Shown piece by piece: positions 37,348 through 46,030 of a stretch of 64,000 bases of DNA. The stretch is taken from contig NZ_CP107869.1 in the NCBI RefSeq assembly GCF_036013645.1, positions 7,750,001 to 7,814,000 of the forward strand, in the 5' to 3' direction. This DNA is from Streptomyces sp. NBC_00490. Lineage in GTDB: Bacteria > Actinomycetota > Actinomycetes > Streptomycetales > Streptomycetaceae. The position numbers were made by a program, and so were the translations under genes. Position 1 is the first letter of the stretch. Every line of letters starts with the position of its first letter. The notes beneath the pieces are model-generated. The model was not told the origin of the DNA, made no database searches, and saw only the letters and a list, made by a program, of their open reading frames with translations.

Positions 37348-38232
37348 TCAGCTCTTCACCAGCAGACCGCGACTGCGCAGCACCCGCCGCTCCAGGGGGC
37401 TGAAGACCAGCAGGTCGACGGCGATACCGACGAACAGGATCAGGAAGATGGCCTCGAAGATCATCGGCATGGAGCTGGCATTGCGGCCGTTCTCCAGCAG
37501 CGCGCCGAGACCGATGCCCAGATCGGGTGAGGAGGCGATGATCTCCGCCGCCATCAACGAGCGCCAGGAGAACGCCCAGCCCTGCTTCAGACCGGCCAGG
37601 TAACCGGGCAGCGAGGCCGGCAGGACGATGTGCCAGGCACCCTTCCACCCGGTCGCGCCCATCGTGCGTCCCGCCCGCAGGAACAGCGGCGGCACCTGGT
37701 CGATGCCGGAGACCAGACCGTTGGCGATGGACGGGACCGCGCCGAGCAGGATCACCGCGTACATCATCGAGTTGTTCAGGCCCAGCCACAGGACCGCCGG
37801 CGGCACCCACGCCACCGACGGCAGCGACTGGAGGCCCGACAGGACCGGTCCGATCGCCGCGCGCACGAACTTCACCCGGGCCACGATCAGACCCAGCGGG
37901 GTGCCGATCGCCAGCGCCAGCAGGAAGCCGAACAGACCGCGCTCCACGCTGGTCCAGATGTAACCGAGGAGCTTGCCCTCCAGCCAGGCGTCCTTGAACT
38001 CGGCGGCCACATCGCCGGGAGAGGGCAGCTTGGTCGGGTCGGTGACGATGTCGAGGGTGATCAGCGCCTGCCAGATCACCAGGACCACGGCGGTCGCGAC
38101 GAGCGGCGGAAAGATCTTCTCGCGGAAGGTCTGCCGGAACGTCGGCCGGCCCGTGACCTGGGTGTCCAGCGCGTCGAGGCCCGCCTCTACGCTCCCGGTC
38201 TCCTGGACCGGTGTCGTGTCAGTGCTGGCCAT
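37348..38232 (-). CDS. ssuC: Sulfonate ABC transporter permease
   Basis: The protein has 294 residues from ATG 38232. It has about six transmembrane segments and the BPD permease signature FLRAGRTMGATGWKGAWHIVLPASLPG. It is typical of SsuC/TauC. Its start lies inside the ssuB 3' end (14-bp overlap), so expression is coupled. Its place in an operon with cysDNCH and sirA supports a sulfur-bearing substrate such as aliphatic sulfonates. Confidence 0.9.
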   Translation of the reverse strand: MASTDTTPVQETGSVEAGLDALDTQVTGRPTFRQTFREKIFPPLVATAVVLVIWQALITLDIVTDPTKLPSPGDVAAEFKDAWLEGKLLGYIWTSVERGLFGFLLALAIGTPLGLIVARVKFVRAAIGPVLSGLQSLPSVAWVPPAVLWLGLNNSMMYAVILLGAVPSIANGLVSGIDQVPPLFLRAGRTMGATGWKGAWHIVLPASLPGYLAGLKQGWAFSWRSLMAAEIIASSPDLGIGLGALLENGRNASSMPMIFEAIFLILFVGIAVDLLVFSPLERRVLRSRGLLVKS

Positions 38233-39004
38233 GACGGCGGATCTCCCCACGCAGTACATCGGTGATCTCAAGGGACAGTTCGGCCACGGGCGCGTCCTCG
38301 ATACGGCGCGGCTGCGGGATGCCGACCGTCCACTCGCGCGCGATCCGGCCAGGGCGCGAGGACAGCAGGATCACGCGCTGAGCGAGCCGCACCGCCTCAC
38401 GCACGTTGTGCGTCACGAACAGGACGGAGACCCCGGTCTCCTGCCAGATACGGGTGAGCTCGTCGTGCAGCACGTCCCGCGTGATGGCGTCGAGCGCCGA
38501 GAACGGCTCGTCCATCAGCAGCAGGCTGCTCTCCTGGCCGAGGGCCCGGGCCAGCGCCGCGCGCTGGCGCATACCGCCCGACAGCTCGTGCACCCGCTTG
38601 CCGTACGCGCCCTGCAGCCGCACGAGTTCGAGCAGCGACTCGGCCTTCTCGCGCCGCTCGTTCTTCGGAACTCCCCTGAGCTTGAGGGCGAGTTCGATGT
38701 TCTTGCCCGCCGTCAGCCACGGCAGCAGAGCGTGTTCCTGGAACATCAGGGCAGGACGCCCGTCCGTCTTGATGCTGCCCGCGCTCGGGTCGTCGAGACC
38801 CGCGACCAGGTTGAGCAGCGTGGACTTGCCACAGCCCGAGGCCCCCAGGAGGGTGACGAACTCGCCCGGTGCGACATCGAGGGTGATGTCGTCGAGGACG
38901 AGCTGCTGCCCGGCGGGACCGGCGAAGGACTTCGAGACATGCTCGATCCGGGCGGCGTACTCGACTGACTCGGCCTGCTCGGCCTTGGCAACCGCGGTGG
39001 CCAT
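38219..39004 (-). CDS. ssuB: Sulfonate ABC transporter ATP-binding protein
   Basis: The protein has 261 residues. ATG 39004 has AGGAGG 8 nt upstream and is preferred over GTG 39013, which sits directly on that Shine-Dalgarno. The Walker A is LLGASGCGKSTLLN, the signature is HELSGGMRQRAALARAL, the Walker B is LLLMDEPFSALDA, and the switch His is in FVTHNVREAV. It energises import with SsuC and SsuA at the inner face of the membrane. Confidence 0.93.
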   Translation of the reverse strand: MATAVAKAEQAESVEYAARIEHVSKSFAGPAGQQLVLDDITLDVAPGEFVTLLGASGCGKSTLLNLVAGLDDPSAGSIKTDGRPALMFQEHALLPWLTAGKNIELALKLRGVPKNERREKAESLLELVRLQGAYGKRVHELSGGMRQRAALARALGQESSLLLMDEPFSALDAITRDVLHDELTRIWQETGVSVLFVTHNVREAVRLAQRVILLSSRPGRIAREWTVGIPQPRRIEDAPVAELSLEITDVLRGEIRRHGQH

Positions 39005-39039
39005 GGTCGTCACCTCCTGGGGACTTAGGGGGTCAGGAC

Positions 39040-40143
39040 TTACTTGACGCCGAGACCGGCGTCGTCGACCGTGCTCTCACCCGCGGCCTTGAGGACCTTG
39101 TTCAAAAGCGTGAGGTCGTAGATGCCGTCCAGCAGCGGGTCCTCCAGGAGACCGGCCTTCACCGCGTGCTCCGCCTCGGTGTTGAGGGTGGCGGCCAGCG
39201 GGTCGTTGGTGAACTGGATGGACTTCCACGCCGGGTCCAGGACGTCCGCCGGGAGCGCCTTGCCCGAGTCGGCCTCCAGCTGCTTGTTCGCCGCGGCCTT
39301 GGCCTCGTCCGGGTTGGCGTTGATCCACTTGTTGGACTCGACCGAGGCCTTCAGGACCGCCTCGACGGCCTTCGGGTGCGCCTTGAGGAACTTCTGCGAC
39401 ACGATGATGTTCGTGATCACGAACTTCTTGTCCGGCCACAGGTCCGCCTCGTCGAGCAGCACCTTGCCGCCCTCGGCGACCAGCTTCGACGCGGTCGGCT
39501 CCGGCACCCAGGCGCCGTCGATGGAACCGGACTTGTAGGCGTCCGGGGTGACCTTGTTGTCGGTACGGACCACCGACACGTCGCCCTTGCCGCTCTCGGC
39601 GTCGACCTTCCAGCCCTGCTCCGAGATCCAGTTGAGGAACGCCACGTCCTGCGTGTTGCCCAGCTGCGGGGTGGCGATCTTCTTGCCCTTGACGTCCTTG
39701 ACGGACTTGATCTTCTCCGGGTTGACGACGAGCTTCACACCGCCGGACGCCGAACCGCCGATGATGCGCAGGTTGGTGCCCTTGGACTTGGTGTAGCCGT
39801 TGATCGCCGGGGAGGGGCCGATCCAGCCGATGTCGATGGATCCGGAGTTGAGCGCCTCGATCTCGGAGGGACCGGCGTTGAAGGTCGCGTACGACGCCTT
39901 GGTGGCGCCGAGTTCCTTCTGGAAGAAGCCCTTGTTCGCGCCGACCAGCGCGGTGGCGTGGGTCAGGTTCCCGAAGTAGCCGATCTTGACGGAGTCGAGA
40001 CCGTCGATCTTCTTCGCCCCCGCGGCGACCTTGGCGGTGTCGTCGTCCTTGGCGTCGGAGCCGTAGCCGCAGGCGGCGAGGGTGAGAAGGGGGAGCGCGG
40101 CTATGACCGCGAAGGTGCGGCGAAGAGCGGATTTTGCAGGCAC
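39040..40143 (-). CDS. ssuA: Sulfonate-binding lipoprotein
   Basis: The protein has 367 residues from GTG 40143. The lipoprotein signal peptide ends in LPLLTLAAC. The mature protein is an SsuA/THI5-like binding protein with KIGYFGNLTHATALVGANKGFFQ, TFNAGPSEIEALNSGSIDIGWIGPSPAING and DGAWVPEPTASKLV. These blocks are typical of sulfonate, taurine or nitrate binders. The sulfur-operon context favours sulfonates. 231 bp separate it from cysN, including a 34-codon ORF. Confidence 0.92.
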   Translation of the reverse strand: MPAKSALRRTFAVIAALPLLTLAACGYGSDAKDDDTAKVAAGAKKIDGLDSVKIGYFGNLTHATALVGANKGFFQKELGATKASYATFNAGPSEIEALNSGSIDIGWIGPSPAINGYTKSKGTNLRIIGGSASGGVKLVVNPEKIKSVKDVKGKKIATPQLGNTQDVAFLNWISEQGWKVDAESGKGDVSVVRTDNKVTPDAYKSGSIDGAWVPEPTASKLVAEGGKVLLDEADLWPDKKFVITNIIVSQKFLKAHPKAVEAVLKASVESNKWINANPDEAKAAANKQLEADSGKALPADVLDPAWKSIQFTNDPLAATLNTEAEHAVKAGLLEDPLLDGIYDLTLLNKVLKAAGESTVDDAGLGVK

Positions 40144-40268
40144 GGGAGGTGTTCCTCTCGGAGGCCCGGCGGTCACGGTCTCTCAGGTCGTGGCCGGGAG
40201 GTCGGCAGGTCTTCGTCTCGTCCGGGACGTCGGGTGGGGGGACGGGGCGCGCAAGCGGTGCGCGTACG

Positions 40269-40373
40269 TCAGCGCACACATCGCGCCACTCCGCCCTGCC
40301 CGCTGCCGAGCGCACCGCTGCCGACGCGGCCGCCCTCCTTCGCGAACGTGGAGTAGATGTCGGGAGAGTTCAT
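40269..40373 (-). CDS. Small ORF (34 aa) directly after cysN
   Basis: ATG 40373 starts one base after the cysN stop, and the frame ends at TGA 40271-40269. It encodes a Gly-rich 34-residue peptide beginning MNSPDIYSTFAKEGGRVG. Codon third positions are nearly all G or C, as in its neighbours. No separate Shine-Dalgarno is evident, so it would depend on translational coupling to cysN. No family is recognised. It could be a true small gene, a coupling device or chance. Confidence 0.35.
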   Translation of the reverse strand: MNSPDIYSTFAKEGGRVGSGALGSGQGGVARCVR

Positions 40374-40374
40374 G

Positions 40375-41703
40375 TCAGAAGTCCCACCCGTCGTCCTCGG
40401 AGGCGTCCTTGACGGGCTCCGGGGACGCGAACGACTCGCCGACCATGCCCGCGGTGAGCGTGGTGCCGTCGTTGGGGTCGATCAGGATGAACGAACCGGT
40501 ACGCCGGGAGTCCGAGTAGGAGTCCACCGGCAGCGGCTCCGCGGTGCGGATCTTCACCCGGCCGATGTCGTTGGCGACGAGCTGTCCCGGGTGCGGGTGC
40601 AGGGACAGGTCGTCGAGCGTGAGACGGGACGGGATGTCCTTGACGATCGCCTTCACCGTGCGGGTGCCGTGCTTGAGCAGCACCCGGTGACCGACGGTCA
40701 GCGGCGCGTCGGCCACATGGCAGACGGTCGCCTCGATGTCCTGGGTGGTCGGCGGGGCGTCCTTGCTGGGCACGATCAGGTCGCCGCGCGAGATGTCGAT
40801 GTCGTCCTCCAGGAGGACCGTCACCGACTGGGTCGTCCAGGCGATGGAGACCGGCTCGCCGAGCAGGTCGATGCCGGAGATCTTCGAGCTGCGGCCCGAG
40901 GGCAGCACGGTCACCGACTCGCCGACCCGGAACGAACCGGCGGCGATCTGACCGGCGTAACCGCGGTAGTCGGGGTGCTCGGCGGTCTGCGGACGGATCA
41001 CGAACTGCACGGGCAGCCGCGCGTGGCAGTGGCTGAGGTCGTGGATGACCGGGACCGTCTCCAGGTGCTCCAGGACGGTGGGGCCGCCGTACCAGTCCAT
41101 GTTCGCGGACGGCTCCACCACGTTGTCACCGGCGAGCGCCGAGATCGGGATCGCGGTGACCTCCGGGACGCCTAGTTCGAGCGCGTACGCCGTGAACTCC
41201 TCGGCGATCGCGGCGAACACGGACTCCTGGTAGTCGACCAGGTCCATCTTGTTCACGGCGAGGACCACGTGCGGCACCCGCAGCAGCGCCGCGAGGGCGG
41301 CGTGCCGGCGGGTCTGCTCGACGACACCGTTGCGGGCGTCGATCAGGATCACCGTCAGCTCGGCCGTGGAGGCGCCCGTCACCATGTTGCGGGTGTACTG
41401 CACGTGCCCCGGGGTGTCCGCGAGGATGAACCGGCGCTTGGCGGTGGCGAAGTAGCGGTACGCCACGTCGATCGTGATGCCCTGCTCGCGCTCGGCCCGC
41501 AGACCGTCGGTGAGCAGTGCGAGGTCGGGACCTTCCTGCCCGCGCGCGGTCGAGGCGCGCTCCACGGCCTCCAGCTGGTCGGTGAGGACCGACTTGGAGT
41601 CGTGCAGCAGCCGGCCCACCAGCGTGGACTTGCCGTCGTCGACGGAGCCGGCGGTGGCGAACCGCAGGAGCGTGGTCTCGGAGAGTTCCGTGGTCGTGCT
41701 CAT
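40375..41703 (-). CDS. cysN: Sulfate adenylyltransferase, large GTPase subunit
   Basis: The protein has 442 residues. The GTPase motifs are AGSVDDGKSTLVGRLLHDSK (G1), LADTPGHVQYTRNM (G3) and AVNKMDLV (G4). Two beta-barrel domains follow, as in EF-Tu. With CysD it makes adenosine-5'-phosphosulfate from ATP and sulfate. It lacks a fused APS kinase domain, which is encoded by cysC. ATG 41703 is 2 nt after the cysD stop. Confidence 0.96.
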   Translation of the reverse strand: MSTTTELSETTLLRFATAGSVDDGKSTLVGRLLHDSKSVLTDQLEAVERASTARGQEGPDLALLTDGLRAEREQGITIDVAYRYFATAKRRFILADTPGHVQYTRNMVTGASTAELTVILIDARNGVVEQTRRHAALAALLRVPHVVLAVNKMDLVDYQESVFAAIAEEFTAYALELGVPEVTAIPISALAGDNVVEPSANMDWYGGPTVLEHLETVPVIHDLSHCHARLPVQFVIRPQTAEHPDYRGYAGQIAAGSFRVGESVTVLPSGRSSKISGIDLLGEPVSIAWTTQSVTVLLEDDIDISRGDLIVPSKDAPPTTQDIEATVCHVADAPLTVGHRVLLKHGTRTVKAIVKDIPSRLTLDDLSLHPHPGQLVANDIGRVKIRTAEPLPVDSYSDSRRTGSFILIDPNDGTTLTAGMVGESFASPEPVKDASEDDGWDF

Positions 41704-41705
41704 GC

Positions 41706-42644
41706 TTAGAAGTACCCCTCGCGCTTACGGTCTTCCATCGCGGCCTCGGACATCTTGTCGTCGGCGCGGGTCGCGCCCCGCTCGGTGAGCCGGGAGGCGG
41801 CGATCTCGACGATGACGTCGTCCAGCGTCACCGCGTCCGAGTCGACCGCGCCGGTGCAGGACATGTCGCCGACGGTCCGGTAGCGCACCAGGCGCTTCTC
41901 GACCGTCTCGCCGTCCTTGGGGCCGCCCCACTCGCCGGGAGTCAGCCACATGCCGGAGCGGGAGAACACCTCGCGCTCGTGCGCGAAGTAGATCTCCGGC
42001 AGCTCGATGCCCTCGCGGGCGATGTACTGCCAGACGTCCAGCTCGGTCCAGTTGGACAGCGGGAAGACGCGGACGTGCTCGCCGGGGGCGTGCCGGCCGT
42101 TGTAGAGGTTCCACAGCTCGGGGCGCTGGCGGCGCGGGTCCCACTGGGAGAACTCGTCGCGCAGGGAGAACACCCGCTCCTTGGCGCGGGCCTTCTCCTC
42201 GTCGCGCCGGCCACCGCCGAAGACGGCGTCGAACTTCTCCGCCTGGATCTTCTCGGTCAGCGGGAGGGTCTGGAGCGGGTTGCGGGTCCCGTCCGGGCGC
42301 TCCTTGAGGACACCGCGGTCGATGTAGTCCTGCACGGAGGCGACATGCAGCCGCAGACCGTGCCGCTCGACGGTGCGGTCGCGGTACTCCAGGACCTCGG
42401 GGAAGTTGTGCCCGGTGTCGACGTGCAGCAGCGAGAAGGGGATCGCCGCGGGGGCGAACGCCTTCAGTGCCAGGTGCAGCATGACGATGGAGTCCTTGCC
42501 GCCGGAGAACAGGATCACCGGCCGCTCGAACTCACCCGCCACCTCGCGGAAGATGTGCACGGCCTCGGACTCGAGGGCGTCCAGGTGGGAGAGGGCGTAC
42601 GGAGCGTCCGTACCCTCCGCCACCGCCGCAACGGTCGTCGTCAT
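41706..42644 (-). CDS. cysD: Sulfate adenylyltransferase, small subunit
   Basis: The protein has 312 residues from ATG 42644, with GAGAGGGG upstream and a 4-bp ATGA overlap with cysC. It is a PP-loop ATP pyrophosphatase with VILFSGGKDSIVMLHLALK. The family block VFGGGRRDEEKARAKERVFS follows, and RKREGYF ends the protein. It adenylates sulfate in the complex with CysN. Confidence 0.96.
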   Translation of the reverse strand: MTTTVAAVAEGTDAPYALSHLDALESEAVHIFREVAGEFERPVILFSGGKDSIVMLHLALKAFAPAAIPFSLLHVDTGHNFPEVLEYRDRTVERHGLRLHVASVQDYIDRGVLKERPDGTRNPLQTLPLTEKIQAEKFDAVFGGGRRDEEKARAKERVFSLRDEFSQWDPRRQRPELWNLYNGRHAPGEHVRVFPLSNWTELDVWQYIAREGIELPEIYFAHEREVFSRSGMWLTPGEWGGPKDGETVEKRLVRYRTVGDMSCTGAVDSDAVTLDDVIVEIAASRLTERGATRADDKMSEAAMEDRKREGYF

Positions 42645-43177
42645 GCCAGTCCCCTCTCGGTGAGCAGCGCGTGCACAGCCGCCGCGGACTCCTGGACGGT
42701 CTGGTCCTGCGACTCGATCCGCAGGTCGGGCGAGTCGGGCTCCTCGTACGGGTCGTCGACGCCGGTCAGCCCGGTCAGCTCGCCCGCGGCCTGCTTGGCG
42801 TACAGACCCTTCACATCGCGTACGGAGCACACCTCGACCGGAGTGGCCACGTGGATCTCCAGGTACGCCGCCCCGCTCTCCTGGTGGCGCTTGCGCACCG
42901 CGTCACGGCTGTCCGCGTAGGGCGCGATCACCGGGACGAGCGCCTTGACGCCGTTGCGGGCGAGCAGTTCGGCGAGGAAGCCGATGCGCTGCACGTTCGT
43001 GTGCCGGTCCTCGCGGCTGAAGCCGAGGCCCGCCGAGATGAACTCGCGGATCTCGTCGCCGTCGAGCACCTCGACGAGATGGCCCTCCTCGCGCAGCCGG
43101 CCCGCCAGCTCGTACGCGATGGTGGTCTTGCCGGCACTCGGCAGACCCGTGAGCCAGACGGTGGCTCCGGTCGTCAC
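42641..43177 (-). CDS. cysC: Adenylylsulfate kinase
   Basis: The protein has 178 residues. GTG 43177 has AAGGAG 6 nt upstream and gives the family-typical start VTTGATVWLTGLPSAGKTT. An in-frame ATG at 43204 would overlap the cysH stop and has no Shine-Dalgarno. The Walker A is GLPSAGKTT; DGDEIREFISAGLGFSREDR and the lid segment CSVRDVKGLYAKQ match APS kinases. It phosphorylates APS to PAPS. Its presence beside an APS-reductase-type CysH means PAPS serves other uses, or both routes exist. Confidence 0.94.
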   Translation of the reverse strand: MTTGATVWLTGLPSAGKTTIAYELAGRLREEGHLVEVLDGDEIREFISAGLGFSREDRHTNVQRIGFLAELLARNGVKALVPVIAPYADSRDAVRKRHQESGAAYLEIHVATPVEVCSVRDVKGLYAKQAAGELTGLTGVDDPYEEPDSPDLRIESQDQTVQESAAAVHALLTERGLA

Positions 43178-43200
43178 GTGCAACTCCTTCTCGGTGATGG

Positions 43201-43911
43201 TCATGCGTGCAGCCCGCACTCGGTCTTGCCGCGGCCCGCCCAGCGCCCGGCGCGCGCGTCCTCGCCCTCCAGGACCCGGCGGGTGCAGGGGGCGCAGCCG
43301 ACGGAGGCGTAGCCGTCCATCAGCAGCGGGTTGGTGAGGACGCCGTGTTCGGCGACGTACGCGTCCACGTCGTCCTGGGTCCAGCGGGCGATCGGGGAGA
43401 TCTTGACCTTCCGGCGCTTCTCGTCCCAGCCGACGACCGGGGTGTTCGCCCGGGTCGGGGACTCGTCGCGGCGCAGCCCGGTCGCCCAGGCCAGGTAGTC
43501 CTTCAGGCCCCGCTCCAGCGGCTCGACCTTGCGCATCCTGCAGCACAGGTCGGGGTCGCGGTCGTGCAGCTTCGGGCCGAACTCGGCGTCCTGCTCGGCG
43601 ACCGTCCGCGTCGGCGACAGCGTGATGACGTTGACGTCCATCACGGCCTCGACCGCGTCGCGGGTGCCGATGGTCTCCTCGAAGTGGTAGCCGGTGTCGA
43701 GGAAGACGACGTCCACGCCCTTGCGGACCCGGGACGCCAGATGGGAGACGACCGCGTCCTCCATCGAGGAGGTCACGCAGAAGCGGGCCCCGAAGGTGTC
43801 GACGGCCCACTGGAGGATCTCCAGCGCGGAGGCGTCCTCCAGGTCGCGGCCCGCCTGCTCGGCGAGTGCCTTGAGATCGTCGGTGGTGCGCTCTTCCTGA
43901 ATCGCGGTCAT
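43201..43911 (-). CDS. cysH: APS/PAPS reductase with Fe-S cysteine pairs
   Basis: The protein has 236 residues from ATG 43911. The PP-loop-like FCVTSSMEDAVVSHL binds the nucleotide. The motifs LCCRMRKVEPL and VGCAPCTRRV supply the two Cys pairs that bind a [4Fe-4S] cluster in APS-type reductases. The C-terminal ECGLH carries the catalytic Cys. It reduces APS (or PAPS) to sulfite with thioredoxin. Its start overlaps the preceding small gene (ATGA). Confidence 0.94.
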   Translation of the reverse strand: MTAIQEERTTDDLKALAEQAGRDLEDASALEILQWAVDTFGARFCVTSSMEDAVVSHLASRVRKGVDVVFLDTGYHFEETIGTRDAVEAVMDVNVITLSPTRTVAEQDAEFGPKLHDRDPDLCCRMRKVEPLERGLKDYLAWATGLRRDESPTRANTPVVGWDEKRRKVKISPIARWTQDDVDAYVAEHGVLTNPLLMDGYASVGCAPCTRRVLEGEDARAGRWAGRGKTECGLHA

Positions 43912-44087
43912 ATCTGGTCTCCCCCTGCGTCGGAGTGCTGAAGGCCCCGGGCGAGCAGCCCGAGGAACTTCAACTGGAATGCGCGGTTGCACGCCGCGCA
44001 TTCCCAGGCGCCGTGGGACTGCTCGCTCGGACGGAGGTCCTCGTCACCGCAGTAGGGGCAGTAGAAGGGGGCGGCCCGCTCGCTCAT
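43908..44087 (-). CDS. Small CxxC zinc-ribbon protein in sulfur operon
   Basis: The protein has 59 residues. It has two Cys pairs, YCPYCGDEDL and ECAACNRAF, spaced like a rubredoxin-type zinc ribbon. Both ends are coupled: its ATG overlaps the sirA stop and its stop overlaps the cysH ATG, each by 4 bp. Fixed placement between sirA and cysH suggests a role in sulfite reduction or electron or metal transfer; this is inference. I know no assigned function. Confidence 0.88.
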   Translation of the reverse strand: MSERAAPFYCPYCGDEDLRPSEQSHGAWECAACNRAFQLKFLGLLARGLQHSDAGGDQI

Positions 44088-45781
44088 GACAGGGCCTCCT
44101 CGCTGGCACGCGAGGCCCAGGCGGCGAAGCGCTCGCCCTCCTCGCGCTCGGCCTGGAACCGCTTCAGGACCCGCTCGACGTAGTCGGGCAGCTCCTCGGA
44201 GGTGACCTTCAGACCACGCACCTTGCGGCCGAACCCGGCCTCCAGACCGAGGGCGCCGCCCAGGTGCACCTGGTAGCCCTCGACCTGCTCGCCCTGGTCG
44301 TTGAGCATGAGCTGGCCCTTGAGACCGATGTCCGCCACCTGGATACGGGCGCAGGCGTTCGGGCAGCCGTTGAGGTTGATGGTGAGCGGCTCGTCGAACT
44401 CCGGGATCCGGCGCTCCAGTTCGTCGATCAGCTGCGAGCCGCGCGCCTTGGTCTCGACGATGGCGAGCTTGCAGTACTCGATGCCGGTGCACGCCATGGT
44501 GCCGCGCCGGAACGGAGAGGGCTTGGCGGTGAGGTCGAGCGCCTCCAGGGCCTCGACCAGCGGCTGGACCTGCGCCTCCTCGACATCGAGGATGATCATC
44601 TTCTGCTCGACGGTGGTCCGTACCCGGCCCGAGCCGTGCGCCTCGGCGACCTCGGCGATCTTCGTCAGTGTGGTGCCGTCGACGCGGCCGACGCGCGGGG
44701 CGAAACCGACGTAGAACAGGCCGTCCTTCTGGCGGTGGACGCCGACGTGGTCGCGCCAGCGGCCGGAGGGCTCGGCGGGCGCGGGGCCGTCGACCAGCTT
44801 GCGCTCGAGGTAGTCGTCCTCCAGGACCTGGCGGAACTTCTCCGGGCCCCAGTCGGCGACGAGGAACTTCAGACGCGCGCGGGTGCGCAGGCGGCGGTAG
44901 CCCCAGTCGCGGAAGATGCCGACCACGCCGGCCCACACCTCGGGCACCTCGTCCAGCGGAACCCAGGCGCCGAGCCGGACGCCGAGCTTGGGGTTGGTGG
45001 ACAGGCCGCCGCCGACCCACAGGTCGAAACCGGGGCCGTGCTCGGGGTGCTCGACGCCGACGAAGGCGATGTCGTTGATCTCGTGGACCACGTCGAGCAG
45101 CGGGGAGCCGGAGATCGCCGTCTTGAACTTGCGCGGCAGGTTGGAGAACTCCTTGCTGCCGATGTACCGCTCGTGGATCTCGTCGATGGCCCAGGAGCCG
45201 TCGATGATCTCGTCCTCGGCGATACCGGCGACCGGCGAGCCGATGACCACACGCGGGCAGTCGCCGCAGGCCTCGGTGGTCGACAGGCCGACCGCCTCGA
45301 GGCGGTTCCAGATCTCCGGGACGTCCTCGATGCGGATCCAGTGCAGCTGGATGTTCTGCCGGTCGGTGACGTCCGCGCTGCCGCGCGCGAACTCCTCGGA
45401 GATCTCGCCGATCACCCGCAGCTGCTGGGTGGTGAGGCGTCCGCCGTCGATCCGCACCCGCAGCATGAAGTACTTGTCGTCCAGCTCCTCCGGCTCCAGG
45501 ATCGCGGTCTTGCCGCCGTCGATCCCGGGCTTGCGCTGGGTGTAGAGGCCCCACCAGCGCATCCGGCCGCGCAGGTCGTTGGGGTCGATCGAGTCGAAGC
45601 CCCGCTTGGAGTAGATCGTCTCAATGCGTGTCCGCACATTGAGACCGTCGTCGTCCTTCTTGAACTGCTCGTTGCCGTTCAGCGGGGTGTGGTGTCCCGC
45701 GGCCCACTGACCCTCACCGCGGTGACGGCTCACCTTGCGGCGGGGAGTCGTGGCAGCAGGGTTCTGCGGGGTGGCGGCCAT
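44084..45781 (-). CDS. sirA: Ferredoxin-dependent sulfite reductase
   Basis: The protein has 565 residues from ATG 45781, with AAGGAC upstream. It is a nitrite/sulfite reductase with two ferredoxin-like half domains. LTTQQLRVIGEISEEFARGSADVTDRQNIQLH-type residues bind siroheme. The cluster Cys ligands are in CTGIEYCKLA and NGCPNACARIQ. EACGDCPRVVIG corresponds to the segment bearing the Cys that cross-links to Tyr in mycobacterial SirA/NirA. It reduces sulfite to sulfide by six electrons. Sulfite is preferred over nitrite as substrate because of the operon context. Confidence 0.94.
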   Translation of the reverse strand: MAATPQNPAATTPRRKVSRHRGEGQWAAGHHTPLNGNEQFKKDDDGLNVRTRIETIYSKRGFDSIDPNDLRGRMRWWGLYTQRKPGIDGGKTAILEPEELDDKYFMLRVRIDGGRLTTQQLRVIGEISEEFARGSADVTDRQNIQLHWIRIEDVPEIWNRLEAVGLSTTEACGDCPRVVIGSPVAGIAEDEIIDGSWAIDEIHERYIGSKEFSNLPRKFKTAISGSPLLDVVHEINDIAFVGVEHPEHGPGFDLWVGGGLSTNPKLGVRLGAWVPLDEVPEVWAGVVGIFRDWGYRRLRTRARLKFLVADWGPEKFRQVLEDDYLERKLVDGPAPAEPSGRWRDHVGVHRQKDGLFYVGFAPRVGRVDGTTLTKIAEVAEAHGSGRVRTTVEQKMIILDVEEAQVQPLVEALEALDLTAKPSPFRRGTMACTGIEYCKLAIVETKARGSQLIDELERRIPEFDEPLTINLNGCPNACARIQVADIGLKGQLMLNDQGEQVEGYQVHLGGALGLEAGFGRKVRGLKVTSEELPDYVERVLKRFQAEREEGERFAAWASRASEEALS

Positions 45782-45849
45782 GGTTATTCGTCCTTCGGGA
45801 CAGGCGGGAAAGCGGCTCTGACCTGCGCGTACGGGCGCATACGTGTACG

Positions 45850-45865
45850 TGCGCAGCATTGCGCA
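45850..45865. promoter_or_regulatory. Hairpin in sirA leader
   Basis: TGCGCA-GCAT-TGCGCA can form a 6-bp stem between the leader peptide stop and the sirA start. Nearby ACGT/GTAC repeats allow alternative stems. It is a candidate for attenuation or for masking the sirA ribosome-binding site. Confidence 0.35.
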
Positions 45866-45909
45866 GGGATGAGACCGATGCGGGAGATGTCGGGCGGCGC
45901 TGCGGCTCG

Positions 45910-45993
45910 CTAGCGCGCCGGACAGATGGCGCTGGACATGCGGCCGAGGTCGACGTGCCGCCGACTCACCAAGGCAATTCCAGTTCCAGACAT
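45910..45993 (-). CDS. Cysteine-type leader peptide of the sulfur operon
   Basis: This 27-codon ORF runs from ATG 45993 to TAG 45910. The peptide contains VSRRHVDLGRMSSAIC, which I recognise as the 'putative leader peptide' family found upstream of sulfur-assimilation genes in streptomycetes. The single Cys codon (TGT) is 4 codons before the stop. Translation or stalling at this codon when cysteine is scarce could control sirA and the genes behind it. That mechanism is inference from position and from other leader peptides. The stop is 128 nt upstream of sirA. Confidence 0.85.
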   Translation of the reverse strand: MSGTGIALVSRRHVDLGRMSSAICPAR

Positions 45994-46015
45994 GACGGAA
46001 GCGTGTCACGGCGAT

Positions 46016-46030
46016 CTGGACACAGTCCAG
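46016..46030. promoter_or_regulatory. Palindrome upstream of the leader peptide
   Basis: CTGGAC-ACA-GTCCAG is a perfect 6-bp repeat with a 3-nt centre, 23 bp upstream of the leader ATG. A second repeat, GAGAC-N7-GTCTC, lies at 46068-46084. The first is a plausible repressor site of the operon. Confidence 0.45.

Noticed and set aside
40190..40281. A second leader-peptide candidate (MCALTYAHR...) before ssuA
   Set aside because: It lacks the HVDL-R-SAIC pattern of the true leader, has no good ribosome-binding site and overlaps the 34-codon ORF.
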